The notes under the pieces: generated by a model
The model's input: only the letters and a program-made list of their open reading frames with translations
What the model was told of the DNA's origin: nothing
Database searches by the model: none
Shown: positions 37,694 through 50,601 of the stretch, one piece after another
How positions within the stretch are numbered: position 1 is the first letter of the stretch
Layout: each line of letters starts with the position of its first letter
Translations under genes and position numbers: made by a program
DNA from: Rhynochetos jubatus
Lineage: Eukaryota; Chordata; Aves; Eurypygiformes; Rhynochetidae
DNA length: 64,000 nucleotides
Reading direction: 5' to 3'
Assembly (NCBI GenBank): GCA_027574665.1
Contig: CM050650.1
Span: 96,383,086 to 96,447,085 of the forward strand

Positions 37694-40280
37694 CCCCAGA
37701 AATCCATAACTCTCTACCTATCATATTCTTCACTATATAACTTCTTTTTTCCTCTTGATTTTATTGATATAAAAAAAAGAATCTTTGTTCTCCTTTAATA
37801 TTTCTTTTCCACCTTTCCCTTTCTTTTTCGACTGCTTTTACAGAATGTATTTTTTACACAAAATTATTAATTCTAGTACTCCTATAACAGTTGCATGAAG
37901 ACTGGTAGTGACTTTTGGAAAGACAGAGTATCAACAGTTATACTACTACTGATCGCTTATTTTAAAATAGTTCAGAAGTTTTATCCCATAAAAATATTGT
38001 GAGGAATCCCATTTTCTTTATAGGTACAAATGGAGCTTGTATATCGGAAACATGTATAATTACATGAATGAAGGACAAAATTATTGTAAGTAGGAAAGAA
38101 TTCTGCATTAAGCAAGAAATAGCTTTCTTTTTGAAGTGTCTAAAAAGTAAAGTAACCTTTTATAAACATCTGTTTTAATAACCCCTGAGAAAGTCTCATA
38201 TGAAAAAGGTATGCAAAGATGGGTTGCTGAATGTAAAGTTTCTAAATACACAGTAATATAGAGCATAGGCTTTTACACCTGATAATAGTGACAGATGTAA
38301 TAGCATCTATAATGGATATAACAGTTCAACACTGCTACCTTAAAAGAAAAAATGCTAAATGATCCAAACTACACATTTGATAGCACATTATCTAATGGTA
38401 TCATTGAACATCATGAGATTCCAAAGATAATGGAATGATTCCAAAAATAGAAAGTCTATGAGTATTCTATAACAAGGCTAGTAATTTTATTGCAGGTACT
38501 TTTTTTTTTTTTTTTTCACCCCTATGAGGAATTAGCTTCCAAGGGTGGAAATACACACAGAGAGGAATTGGAGATTAGCATATTTACCTAGATGTGGAGC
38601 TAGGTGGTTAGAGTACTTCAAATTTTGAAGGGAGAATTAAGATTCAGTAATTAAATTAAAACCAAGACTATTCTGGAAGGATGATCAAAATCTTTTTTCT
38701 ACCCCTTCTGAGTTTAATATTCTAAGACTCTTATGATTATTATTAGTTAGTTATAGTCCACATCTTTCTGTTACCTTCAAATACTTAAACAGTGCTGGTC
38801 ACTCTTCTGCCCAAAGGTCATTTGGACAGGTTCATATGCACAGCAATTTACTAATAGAAAGCAGTAAAATTGTAGATGTTTTCATCCCAATTTATGTGAC
38901 AATATGAGAGACTGAATACCACTCTTTGATATTATCCTATAATTTTCAACAGTATTCACAACAATATTTCAACAGTATTCCAAAAACTGTATCTGTCCTG
39001 TCCTACCTTGGTCTTTCAGCATAGTCCAAAGTATGCTCCAAAATATTTTTGAAGTACATGGGGGAAGAGGAGGACATTTAATGAAGTGACGTAATTAAAG
39101 TGCTATCATAATCCATGTGCACTTTAGAGATAGACCAGGTTTATGTAGGTGTAGAAATACACACATCCATATGTGATTACACATCTGTGTAAAAATGAAA
39201 ACCCTGTAAACAAATTTCAAAAAATAAATTATATTATTTATTTTTATTAAATGTCTTCCCTTGTAAGATGCAGTTTATTCTTTACAATAATTTTCTCATT
39301 TGTAAATGTCATTTTAGAGGCCACAGTCTTAAAGTAAGATAAAGTAAGATAAATATCCTGAGGAAAAAGAAAAAGACATTCTATAACTAAAAGAGAAAAA
39401 AAACACATTATATTTAGGCAAATTAAACTGTTACTAACTCAAAGCTATTGACAATTGCTAAGGTATTAAATATCACGTTGTGTTTTCATCATTTTCACTA
39501 AAACTCCAAAAATAAGCTTCATAATCTTATTTTTGCTCTCTTTCTGTTCTATAATCACTCATTTCCATGCAATAAAAATTGACAGATATATTGAAGAGCC
39601 ACAAAAGGATTTTTCTATAAATTAAATGTTCCTACAGCACCCTGTAATATTCTAGCTTTCACTGTGATACTTCAGAAACCTTAAGCATATGATTAAGGAC
39701 CTTCGGTTTTCAGCTACATATTTTGAAAACTAAGGATTTAATTAAGTGGGTTTTTGAGTGATTGTGAACATGAAATATTTGAAGATATGTTTGTATGTTT
39801 TCTTCATTGAAACCATAATTTACATGCTTACATCTTCCAAATATCTTTTTTTTTTTTTTTTTTCATAAATTAATGATAAATCATTATCAGGAAAACTTCT
39901 GTGTTTAACTCTCATGACTAGAGCTTAGATGTTCTGGTTTATTTCTTAGTTTTGACACAGATACCTTATCTTAACTTGGTTGCTAGTTTTTGTCTACAGA
40001 GGGAGCGAATATGTAAAGCATGCTTTTAAGCTCTTTCTCTACCATACACAAGTACAATGAAATGTATTAAATAAAAATAAAATCTTTATCAGGAATAGAA
40101 ATAGGAAAAATCTGACTGTAAATACGGTGGTATAGTTCTGATCAGTTAGTTTGACTTATTTCAGTTTCATATCAGTGTAATTAAATGTTTTGTTATATTT
40201 TTTCCACTTTAGTAATGTTTTTTATATTGAACCGTATTTGGTGTGAAAACAGAAATATTTTTGTCTGTTTGAATTCCTAG
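37694..40280. other. EYS intron upstream of start-codon exon
   Basis: AT-rich intronic sequence without a recognisable transposon. It has T runs at about 38500-38516 and 39846-39863. It ends in a pyrimidine-rich stretch and TTCCTAG, taken as the splice acceptor of the next exon. Confidence 0.65.
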
Positions 40281-40384
40281 GCTGACATGGAAAATAGAGA
40301 CAAACCTTAAGGGACAAGTGTTCTGAAGCCATCATCAGTAATGAAGCAGGTGTGAAAGACAATTCCCATTTGCCAGGTGAAACA
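40281..40384 (+). other. EYS: Probable 5' UTR part of EYS exon, two short uORFs
   Basis: A good acceptor (TTTGTCTGTTTGAATTCCTAG) ends at 40280. The 104 bases before the chosen start codon hold two small upstream ORFs in another frame: ATG at 40287, seven codons and a stop at 40308-40310, and ATG at 40341, four codons and a stop at 40353-40355. In the frame of the main ORF there are stops at 40283 and 40295, so coding cannot extend upstream within the exon. The exon start is inferred from the acceptor only. Confidence 0.65.
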
Positions 40385-41138
40385 ATGACTACCAAATCAG
40401 CGGCTCACATGTTAGCATACTTTCTTCAGCTATGCATTGTAAATGGGCAGGTAATATGTGAGAGGCAAATGACCGTTGAATGGCGAGTGGAACCCAAACC
40501 TAGTATAATAAAATGGACACCAAGGGAAAATATCTGCTCAGACTTTTACACCGAATGCTGGAATATGAACAAAAGTACTACTGGGGAAATCTCAGAAGAA
40601 CAATATCTCAGTATCCCTCAGATATGCCCCTTACAGCTTCAATTAGGTGATAGTCTCTTCATCTCCTCTGAGCCATCCTTCCAGTCCTATGGAATGAATT
40701 TGGTAAATGTCTCCAAAGAAGAATTTATTAACTGCCCTAAAGCTGGTTTTCTTCAAGAGCAGTTGATTTTTGTTTGCCAGATAAGAGGACTGCACCAAGT
40801 TGACCCTAATTGGCTTGGTGTTGGAACTCATTACTTTGCAGAGCTTCATATGAGAGGCCCACTACTGTGCAACATGGGCCTTCGTCTCAACGTAACTGTG
40901 AAGCAGCAGTTTTGCCAACAGTCTCCAAACACTCCATTATGTTCTGGGCATGGAAAATGTCTAAGCCACGTTTGGGAAAAATCATATAATTGCCATTGTT
41001 TCTCACAGTATTCTGGAAGATTCTGCCAGAAGGTTGATATGTGCTCCACTAAACCTTGCCACAACAACGCCTCCTGCACTGAAAAATCAGAACTTTCTGG
41101 AGATTCTTATGAATGCATGTGTCCTCCAAAATTTTCAG
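40385..41138 (+). CDS. EYS: EYS (eyes shut homolog), first coding exon
   Basis: EYS is a secreted extracellular matrix protein of photoreceptors, and loss causes retinal degeneration in humans. The ATG at 40385 has A at -3; the only earlier candidate in frame is a GTG at 40352, and stops lie at 40295 and 40283. The exon codes 251 residues plus one base. Residues 1-22 form a signal peptide (MTTKSAAHMLAYFLQLCIVN). Residues 23-176 match the conserved EYS N-terminal region (WTPRENICSDFY, PQICPLQLQLGDSLFISSEP, WLGVGTHYF, GLRLNVTVKQQFCQ). EGF module 1 has Cys 177, 186, 192, 203, 205 and 214; EGF module 2 starts with Cys 220, 225, 231, 244 and 246. N-glycosylation sequons are at Asn 62, 108, 169 and 228. 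The donor is TCAG/GTACTT at 41138 in phase 1. From memory the equivalent human exon ends at c.748, also phase 1. The frame is intact. Confidence 0.95.
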
Positions 41139-43259
41139 GTACTTCTTTTCCCTTCTAACAATGAATGTTATATAAATAATGCATTTTCCATAATGGATAA
41201 TAAAACAATGAGAACACCATTAGCAATTTTTTTTGTATAATTTGATTATCCATTACTACTACCACACCTGCACTGAGTTTCTTTTACATCTTGTTACCTA
41301 TAGGATGTGCAGTCATTTGAAGGCAGTTTGTAATTGATTACATTGATGTGTGTACTGTGGGGTAAACCAGAATAAGTTATCATAATTCTTTCCCACTTAA
41401 GCACAAGAAATTGGTAAATACTTGTGAACTTACGGAAGTAACTGATATATTGTGTTTGTTTGTTCAGCAGTTCAAATTGTTACACTAAGTAATATAAATC
41501 ATTTGGAGTAAACTCCCAAAAACAGTGAGTTAATTAGCTAATGAAACTGCTGAAAAACAGCAGACCGTTTTGTTGAAATGAATGTTTCACTCAACCTGCC
41601 ACGAAACCTCTTTTAATTTTAAAGACCTTTTAAATTAGAGATTTTTTTAAAATCAAAATTTATTTTTACTTGAAAATTCAAACATCTAATTAGAACAGCA
41701 AGTAAAACAAAATGTTTACTCTTTTCTTCCAGATTGTTTTGCACTATAAAGTTCCTTTCAAAAAGAGTTTGCTAAAAATACTGTTTCCACCAAATTAAAT
41801 ATTTCACAAACTAAAAAAATTAACCTAATTCTATCTAGAAAATATTGAAATACTTACCCAAAAACCCATTGAAGAAACCGAATCTGAGTTTCGAATTAGA
41901 CTGCTAGAGAGTACTTCATGATTAGATACATTCTCACCTAACCATTATCTCCATTTCATGGAGGAAGAAAGGGGAATTAAGGAAATTAGGGGTATATTGT
42001 TCTTGTATTCAAAACAATGGAATTTGTGAAGCCTTTAGAAAGTACCAGAAATATTCATTCACATCACAGAAAGGATTGTTGTAGCTCTTCTGCACTTTTA
42101 GAGGAGAATTCTAGAAAAGTTCCTTTGATGGATGTGACTTCTGTGCTCTCGCAATAGTGATGCTATGCTATGCTATCAAACACAGCTGATGAGTCAGGAA
42201 GGAGTGAGGTTCATAGAACACAGAGATTAAGGTTAAGTTGCATGACATTTGATGTAATTTATTTTTAATTGCTTTTCAAACTGCATAGTAATTTAGTTAC
42301 TTATGTATTTGTAAATAGAAGATTATGCAGGTATGAATATGTCAATGTTATGAGAAAAATATTTTTATAATTTTTCAAAGTTTAGTAAAAGAGTGGAAGA
42401 TATTCCTATTTCTTTTATGATTTCTGGGGTCTGTGTAAATATTTTGAATATAATATCAAGAATTTTCTGGTACTATTTTAATTCAAATTTATAGAGAGAT
42501 TCACAAGAAATTCTGTTAAAAGCAATCATCATGCTTAATGTTATCACAAGCAATGCACAAAATATTCTGTTAGCCTATATGGGACAGTGTTGGCTGATGA
42601 CAGAATTTTGTACTGGCAATACTGGTCCAGTAAATAAACTGTATGTAAACAAGAAGAACCAGGGGATTAAACCATCATTTATTATGAATATGGCTACACA
42701 AGAGTAAGGGAGGAAAAAAGTGCCTCCCATAATGTAAAGTCTATGAGAAATTTGAAAAGTTGTTGAAGTGTGAATAATGTCATAGAAACAATTCAAGTGG
42801 CAGCATAATTATACAGTATTTAGACCCATATGCTTTAATAGTACAAACAACTTATAATAGGAATTGTGATTTCTGAAAAGCTGCATATTAAGGAAAGTTA
42901 AGTCAAATTGTACTCTACCTGAGAAAATCTTTTGTTCCCAGTGCTGGAAAAAACACTAAGCTGGTTTAATATAAAACCAAGACAAATAGTAGAGTATTAA
43001 TAGCATTTTTTCATTTTAAGCTATATCTGAATTTGTTACTGTATGACAGATGAGACAGACTGAGCAGAGTAGCTCATACTATATAAGCTGAATATAATTC
43101 TGCCTTAACATTAGTAATTTTGGTGAAAACTACTGACCAACATGAACACAAATCCATCTATCTATTAAATATGTTTTATTTTACATCTAAATTTGACATT
43201 TCAGGGAAAAATATAAATATTTACTGAAGTTTAATGTTCCTATTATCCCTTTTAAATAG
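41139..43259 (+). other. EYS: EYS intron between the two exons
   Basis: A 2121-bp GT-AG intron: donor GTACTT at 41139, acceptor TTATCCCTTTTAAATAG ending at 43259. It is AT-rich with no transposon that I can recognise. Confidence 0.85.
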
Positions 43260-43373
43260 GTAAAAATTGTACAGAAATAGTTGGACAGTGCCAGTCACAT
43301 ACATGTTTCAATGGTAACTGCAGCAATGTTACTCCAAACTCTTTTCTTTGTGAATGTGACAATGGCTTTACAG
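43260..43373 (+). CDS. EYS: EYS second coding exon (EGF module)
   Basis: A 114-nt exon, phase 1 on both sides, so it could be skipped without shifting the frame. Joined to the previous exon by the split Gly 252 it reads G-K-N-C, which supplies the sixth cysteine (Cys 255) of EGF module 2. It then carries EGF module 3 with Cys 262, 267, 272, 282 and 284 (TEIVGQCQSHTCFNGNCSN, CECDNGFTG). The sixth cysteine of module 3 must lie in the next exon, which is not visible here. Sequons are at Asn 254, 271 and 274. The donor is ACAG/GTAAGA. The human counterpart is, from memory, the 114-nt exon c.749-862. The frame is intact. Confidence 0.95.
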
Positions 43374-45801
43374 GTAAGAAAAACCTTTGTTTTCTGTCTT
43401 ATAGTAATGGTTTCCTGTGTTACAATAATTGGGTGAACCTTTGCTTTATTAAAACAGTTATTTTAGATGATTCTTGCACAGTTTTCTATTTTCTGAAGGA
43501 TTTGGGGGTTTTGTTTGTTTTCTTTTTTAATAGTTTTTTTAAAATAAGGAAATCAGACTTCCATGGGACTATTCTAAAATACTCATGTACTAAAGTAAAA
43601 CCATATAAATGGTGGAGGCTTTTCATAATTGGATCCTATCCATGAGTACATTTCTCCTGTTGGCAGTATGTCAAAGGAAGGCTTATTATCACTAACTCAC
43701 TGTTTCTCAAATACGGACTTTGCGAGAATAGGATCAGAAGGTCTTGCTGGATGATTTAGAATGATCATGACATCTGTATTCATCATTTCAGCATCCTCTT
43801 AATAGAGGTGCTAGAAAAATAGATGGAAATAATTTAAAGAGTCAATAATCTCATGATATAGTAGTGTGTCTTGATTAAAAAATAAAACTCTCAGAAGTAA
43901 ATCGGTTTACTTATGATATATTAGAAAAATAAGGTGCTTGAAGAAAAGCTTGAATCAGAAAATGTATCTAAAGCCATCCCATTGTAAATACTTTTTCTTG
44001 GGGGTCAGGATAGCATCCAAACTTAAAGCACTATTCCTTCTTGTACTTCACAGCAGAGATTTACTGTGTTGATGGAAGAGTATAGCAATACTCAGAAGAA
44101 CATTCTTTATGAATGAGCTAAGTATAAAGCTAGCACTTGAATGTCCAAGGACAGTAAAACTTTCAAAAATTTCTCTTTCTTGGAAGCATCAGTTTTCCCT
44201 ACCAGTCATAGAATATAAACAAATTCTTACATTGATATGTAGAGTTAAAAGAAAAACAAAGCAAAGAAGAAGAAGAAAAAAAAAGCATAGGGGAGCTAGG
44301 GGGGTGGTCCAAGAGCCAGTTTTTATTTTCGTAGTGAATGTATGAACAACCTTGCTGACATTTAAGTCTGTGTAGGATTATACTTTTAAAAATGGGATAA
44401 ACATGCATAATTCTAATTCCTAGTAAGACTATCTTATATTACACTCCTTTTCCTCCCTTTCTTTTACTGTAGAGGGCATCACAGTCAGTAGAATTCTGAA
44501 AAAAAAAAAACAAACAAAAACTGTTTTTTCAAAGGTGGAAAGACCATTAGTAAAGTTTCCTAGAACTAATTTTTACCCCACACATGGTCCGTGTCTTTTT
44601 ATTTTATAATTACTATTGATCCTTTTACTCAAATTATGAGGGCACATGTCTTTTGAAATTTCCCACACAAAAATTTTTGTATCCTTGCATTTTTCACCTA
44701 ATGAGGGAGAGGAGGGGAGGAGGCAGGAGGAATACCTTTCCAGATATAGAAACACAAACTCATAATGTTCAATACACTAAACTCTAGAGAATGACAGCAG
44801 TCACTGCAATCTACTCTCCAGGTAGTTGGTAAGGGTTGTGAAGGAGAAAAGAGGACTACAGCTGAGAATTACCTCCCTTTTTATTCTCCAGTTAGCTAAG
44901 AGAAAATGGAGAATCATTTCTTGTTTCTAAAGCATAAGAGGTATCGTGGGAGGAGAAGGCAGACTTTCAGGAATTTGCCTCTTTTTTCCTGCTCTGATAT
45001 AAATTTTCTCAGGTCCTGCTGTAACAGGAAGACATGTAGTAGTACACCAGCATACCTTTCAACAGGACTAATTGACTAACATACAGTGTAATTTTGCAAG
45101 TATTTTCTGTCAAAATGAGGTTGGTTTAAGTCTACATTTCTTTCTGTGATCTTGTGTAAAAGAGTTTGCTAGCACTAAGGTAATTTCAAGAAGAGTTACC
45201 TAAAATAAAGCAACCCATGTGAAAACAGACATTTTTCTATTGTTATTGTACCATGGCTGTATTGTGTTCTCAGACAAGAAGGGTTGTGTAATTATGAATC
45301 TTGTGTCTTGAAAGCTATTCTAAGTGTGTGAAGTTGTCAGCAAATTCAAAACATTACTCTGTTTTGATATCGAATTTGTAAATAGAAAACACAAATATAA
45401 TACTACATTTTGCAAATTGTGTTTAAGATTTGGCAAACTTTGACATACATTCTTTCCAACATGAGGTAAGACATTGGCAGTAACTAGTTGACGTGACCAG
45501 AATGAAAGTATGAAATATTCTTGTTACTGTAAATTGATGAGATGTCAATAAAATTATAATACAAATATTTTATATTTATAATTACAATTATTATTTACAA
45601 ATATTTATCCAAAATAAGTGAAGGTTATTTTGTCACATTTGTTGTGTGCACAGTGATAGCATGGATTTATTGGATTAACAATATATATGGTCATGTCAGT
45701 TATGTATTTTTATTTGTTATTAATTTTTTGGTATATTCACTGAGCTCTAAAAACTCTCTTCAGCTGGTTATGAAAGAAATTTTTAAAAATGAATTAATAA
45801 C
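43374..45801 (+). other. EYS: EYS intron downstream, proximal part
   Basis: AT-rich intronic DNA, no transposon recognised. A G/T tract is at about 43500-43530 and an A-rich patch at 44250-44290. No further EYS exon is visible. Confidence 0.7.
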
Positions 45802-46963
45802 AATCACAGATTCATGGAATGGTTTAGCTTGGAAGGAACCTTAAAGATCATGTAGTTCCAACCCCCCTGACATGGGCAAGGACACCTTCCACTAGACTAG
45901 GTTGCTCAAAGCCTCATCCAGCCTGGCCTTGAAGACAGCCGGGGTGGGACATCCACAACTTCTCTGGGCAACCTGTTCCAGTGCCTCACCACCCTCTCAA
46001 TGAAGAACTTCTCCTTGATGTTCAATCTAAACCTAACTGCTTTCAATTTAAACCCGATACCCCTTGTCCTATCACTACAGGCCCTCATAAAAACTCCCCC
46101 TCCAGCTTCCTTGTAGGCCCCCTTCAGGTATTGGAAGGTTGCTCTAAGGTCCCCCCAGACCCTTTTCTTCTCCAGGCTGAACAAGCCCAACTCTCTCAGC
46201 CTGTCTTCACAGGAGAGGTGCTCCAGCCCTCTGATCATCTTCATGGCCTTCCTCTGGACTCGTTCCAACCAGTCAATATCCTTCTTATGTTGAGGGCCCC
46301 AGAGCTGGACACAGTGCTACAGGTGGGGTCTCATGAAAGCAGAGTAGGGAGGGAGAATCCCCTCCCTCAACCTGCTGGCCACACTTCTCTGAATACAGCC
46401 CAGGATATGGTTGGCTTTCTGGGCTGCCAGCGCCCACTGCCAGTTCATGCTGACCTTATTAACAAACATCCCCAAGTCCTTCTCCTCATGGCTGCTCTCA
46501 ATCCATTCTCCGCCCAGACTGTACTTGTGCTTGGGATTTCCCAGACTCATGTGCAGGACCTTGCATTGGACTTGTTGAACTTCATGTGGTTGGCACAGGC
46601 CCACCTCTTCAGCCTTTGAAGGTCCCTCTGGATGGCATCGTTTCCCTCCAGTATGTCAACCGCACCACAGCTTGGTGTCTTTGGCAAACTTGCTGAGGGT
46701 GCACTTGATCCTACCATCCATGTTGCCGACAAAGATGTTAAAAAACACCAGTCCCAAAACCTACCCCTGAGGAACACAACTGATCAGTCATCTCCACTTA
46801 GACATCGAGCCATTGAATACAACTGTCTCTCTGAGTGCAACCATCAAGACTGTTTCTTATCCAGTGGGCGGTCCATCCTCCAGATCCATGCCTCTCCAAA
46901 TAGAGACAAGGATGGTGTCAAATGCTTTGCACAAGTCCAGGTAGATGACATTGAGAGCTGCTA
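45802..46963 (-). mobile_element. CR1 LINE, RT domain from motif A to 3' end
   Basis: Read on the minus strand, it starts at the RT motif YLDLCKAFDT (near 46950) and runs through the core to the 3' tail at 45802. The catalytic box reads SKFAKDTKL at 46677-46685, with the first Asp changed. Next come GNDAIQRDLQRLKRWACANH, MSLGNPKHKYSLGGEWIES, KANHILGCIQRSVASRLREG, and at 45906-46268 [20 protein letters not shown] with the [18 protein letters not shown] tail. Several frameshifts separate the pieces. It is 5'-truncated and inactive, but among the best preserved copies here. It is inserted in an EYS intron, antisense to the gene. Confidence 0.95.
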
Positions 46964-47499
46964 ATACAAAGTATAGCACTGCGAGGGCTTTTAAGGATTT
47001 TAAAATTAGATACCCAACCCTTTATAGATCACTTGAGATTTTTTTTTTTTTTTCACATATTTTTGTAAGGGAGACCTACATTTCCTGCCCTCCCCAATGG
47101 TCCAATTAGTCCCTTTGCCATAATGAGTTCCCTGCTCATTTGTGGGACAGAAGATACTATAAGAATGAAGTGATTTTGCTGGGAGCCACTTTGCTAGAGC
47201 TTCCATCATCCAGGTTCTTTAGTTTAAAATGGTCTGTTCACATAATCAGTGAATTGCAGCCAGAGTACTTTGAAGAAGGTCATAATTGTAAGAGTGCTTC
47301 TCTTTATATATATGAATCGGGAGAAGAATTTATTGTTTGTACAATTAGCTTTTTAACAGCCTAATAGTTCAGTTTGTGTAATACTAACATTCATAGCTTA
47401 AATTAATACTCAAAGACTTATTAATAATATCCATAAAAATATTACACAAAACTACCTTCCTGTTATCTATTTTTTATTTGGTATTATGCTAAGCTTTCC

Positions 47500-48010
47500 A
47501 GTGTTCATCCTAAGAGCAATACATCAATCTCCCTCAAGAAGAGGGGTCAAGACTTGCAGCAAGTTATCAGCATCCTGAGAGCTTCATCGGGAGGACTGTG
47601 ACAGATGCTGGAATATTCTCCCTTGTTGTTTAAGGGTCCACTGGTGCCTAATTTTACATCTTTTCATATCATTATCTGCTTCCTTCTCCCAGAATGACAG
47701 CTGCAGCCAGTGCTCCCCAGCCACCTCACATGAAGGGCTATGGTTTGTCTGGTAGTGACAGAGGTGGGGATGGGGTCACCCCCTCCCCAGAGGGGCCATT
47801 CCCAGAACTGAAGCTGGAGCAGGGGAGGCAGTAATCACTGGGGACAAGTGCAGGGATTAAACCCAACAAGACAAGTCCTGAACCCTTGCACTGTCACATC
47901 AGCACAAAGGTCAGCCTGAAGAGATACTCCTGCAATGGATTTTGGTTTTTAGTGTTTCTCTAAGGGACAGGGATGATGGCAACAGGGACGTGGGGATAGA
48001 CAAGAGAAGA
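47500..48010. other. Unassigned GC-richer segment
   Basis: About 0.5 kb with clearly higher GC than its surroundings, for example GTGGGGATGGGGTCACCCCC and GAAGCTGGAGCAGGGGAGG. There are few CpG dinucleotides, so it is not a CpG island. It has no long reading frame and no splice-bounded exon that I can defend. It could be a transposon remnant, but I do not recognise the family. Confidence 0.5.
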
Positions 48011-50575
48011 GGGCAAATAGAAATTATGGTTTTCTAGGCTATTTTAATCTAATTGGTGATTTGCTTAGTTGGGGTTTTTTTTGTTTGGTTTGGTTTGGTT
48101 TCTTTAACTGACTGACTATGGTTTAATAAAACACTTTGTCAAGGATGGCAGTTTCCTCAGAGAAAGCTGTAAATTATGGTGATTATGATTCTTAGTTTTA
48201 AAAAAATCCTATTAAATATTCACTAAACCCTACTCAATGTCATTAGAATGAAGAAAATATGGTCAAGCTTTTGGGCCATCTTTGTGAATGACACTGAAAT
48301 GAGCATAGTTCTTTCTTTGTTAAGGAATACACACATGTTGCATTTGGGGTTTTAATGAAGTTATAATGTTTTTTTAAATTGAATTATTTCATGCATATTT
48401 CATGCTTATTTCAAAAGTACTATAAAATCTGTGATAGCTTGTCCAGAATAATTGTTTATATCTCTGGATGATTCAAGTATGAAAAAGTATTTATTTTTTA
48501 TTATTTATTATTTTTTATTATAAAATACTTTCTTTAAGAGAATTCCAGCTGATGTTTTTTTTCTTTGCTCTTTCCCTTTGGAGAATCTTTTGTGAAGTTT
48601 TTTTCTTGAAGAATGATTGCTTGATTCCAAGCAAGTGATTCTTTATATTTCTTTCAGCATTTCTATCTGTACCCTCTCAGTCTTTAATATAATGTGCGAT
48701 GTCATCCAAGATGAAGGTCTGCAGAAACATGTAAAGACATGCAATGAGGAAGTAATTATCTACTCCTGTTTGTTTTATCTGAAGTCTCTCTCACTTACAT
48801 ATCGTTTTCTGCAACCATTTTATCCAGAAAAGGAAGAGGTCTTTGTGGTGATATTATGTCATTCTAGTCTTTAGCTGGCATGCCCCTGTTTGATTACCTT
48901 CTACCTTTTTGAAGCGGACTTCAAGGATGATTATCATGATGAATATATATCAAGGATGATCATATTCCTGCTCTTCCTCTTACAAATTAAAAGATACAGA
49001 AAGGAAGAGAAAAGACAATTTACACATCTGTCCTTTGAACAATAAGGATGACAAAAACCCAGGTTGTTTTTGCTCTACGTTGTCTTTACTTCTGGAATGA
49101 GAAAGAAAGCCACAGTTATTTTTTCCCTGGTTTGATCTAGAAGGAAGAAAGAAAAAGGAAAGATCCTGGAAAAGTCTTGGATCTTTCTGAAACCAAACAA
49201 AATTCCATTATTTTTGTGGTCAGGATTTTCTTGGCTCCCCTTAGCTGTCTTTTTTGCGGACTTTCTGTTTTTTTTTCCCTTTTTTATTATTGTTGAAGGA
49301 TTAAGAATAAATAGAATCAACAATTACAACACAATCTGTTATAAATAATCTTTTAAATTAAGGTATTGTACTTCTCCATGCCCAAAAAATGAGCCCTGGC
49401 TTTATTTACTCAGTCAGTTCAGGTTGTGACTCTCAGTAACTGTGTGTTGTTTCATTGACTGAAGTTTGTGTACAGTTCAAGAAAAGAGATTCATACAAAT
49501 ACTATAAGTGCATAGAGACATGCAAGTGTATAACTAGACTCGATTACATTTTTTCCAAAGTGTTTTGCTGGATCAGGGCCATAGGCTATTTCTTTCACAT
49601 TTCCTTTACATCCCAATCTTAAAATTTTGTGTCTGATATTACAGTTGGGATGTTACCGTTGGGATAGCTAAAGTGAAAATTCTGGAGACAAATAAACACT
49701 TCCACAGAGGTGTTTGAGTTTTAAACCACAGGAAAAATATTGCCAAAATTGGTTCCACAGGAATTTAGAGATCTTTTTAGCCTCAGTGTTCCAGGATTTC
49801 TGTGCTAATGTTCAAATATTGCATGCATACAGATGCATAGTAAGGTGGTTTTTCTTTTTTTCCTTTCACTTTCTCAGTCCCATTGTTTTCTATAGATACC
49901 TAGCATAGCTGTTCATAACAATTTTCTCTTTACAAATCTGTCTGCTCATTTAAATCTGAATGCAATTGAAGTTCACTTTCTGTTTAAAACAATTACGGTA
50001 GGAAACAATTGTTAAAGAGACATATTAAGAATACGAATTTCTATTTAAAGAAGTGTGGAGATCAGCACAGGGGTGGATTGTGTAGGATGGAAGTAGAATT
50101 TCTGCCTGCTTTTTCAAGTGCTTCACATAATTGCTTTGAATAGAGAGAAAAATGAACCAATTATTGTAGAGTCCAGGGTCTACTGTAGGTTTATTTAAGC
50201 AATACAAACATAATATTGTGACAATGGGTATAATCATAGAAGCTAAGGTACAGGCAGTGTGTACCTACAGTCCACAAAATCCGTGAGAGAAGACAGATGC
50301 AAGTTATATCCAAGAGCCATGATACTTCAGTCTTACTCAGCCAAGAAAATTTACATTGGAGGAACCAAATGGGATATAACATTTAAGAAATGTAGACAGG
50401 CATCAGAACTAAAAAACAAGACACGCTGACTATTTCCTGTATTTGATGGAATAACAGACTGAAAATGCTTATGACTTAGGAAGTGACATAAGGCAATACT
50501 GATACTAAAATATTTGACGAGTTTTTTTATGTTTTCCTTAAACCTAATTTATAATTGTTGCAGATTAAAACAAGT

Positions 50576-50601
50576 AAAAAAAAAAAAAAAAAAAAAAAAA
50601 A
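50576..50601. repeat. Poly-A run
   Basis: An uninterrupted run of 26 A. No processed-transcript body or target-site duplication was recognised next to it. Confidence 0.95.

Noticed and set aside
37694..45801. Transposon-free zone around the EYS exons as a sign of selection
   Set aside because: Stretches of similar length without recognised transposons occur elsewhere in the window (873-5971, 6733-12619, 16171-21739), so it is not distinctive.
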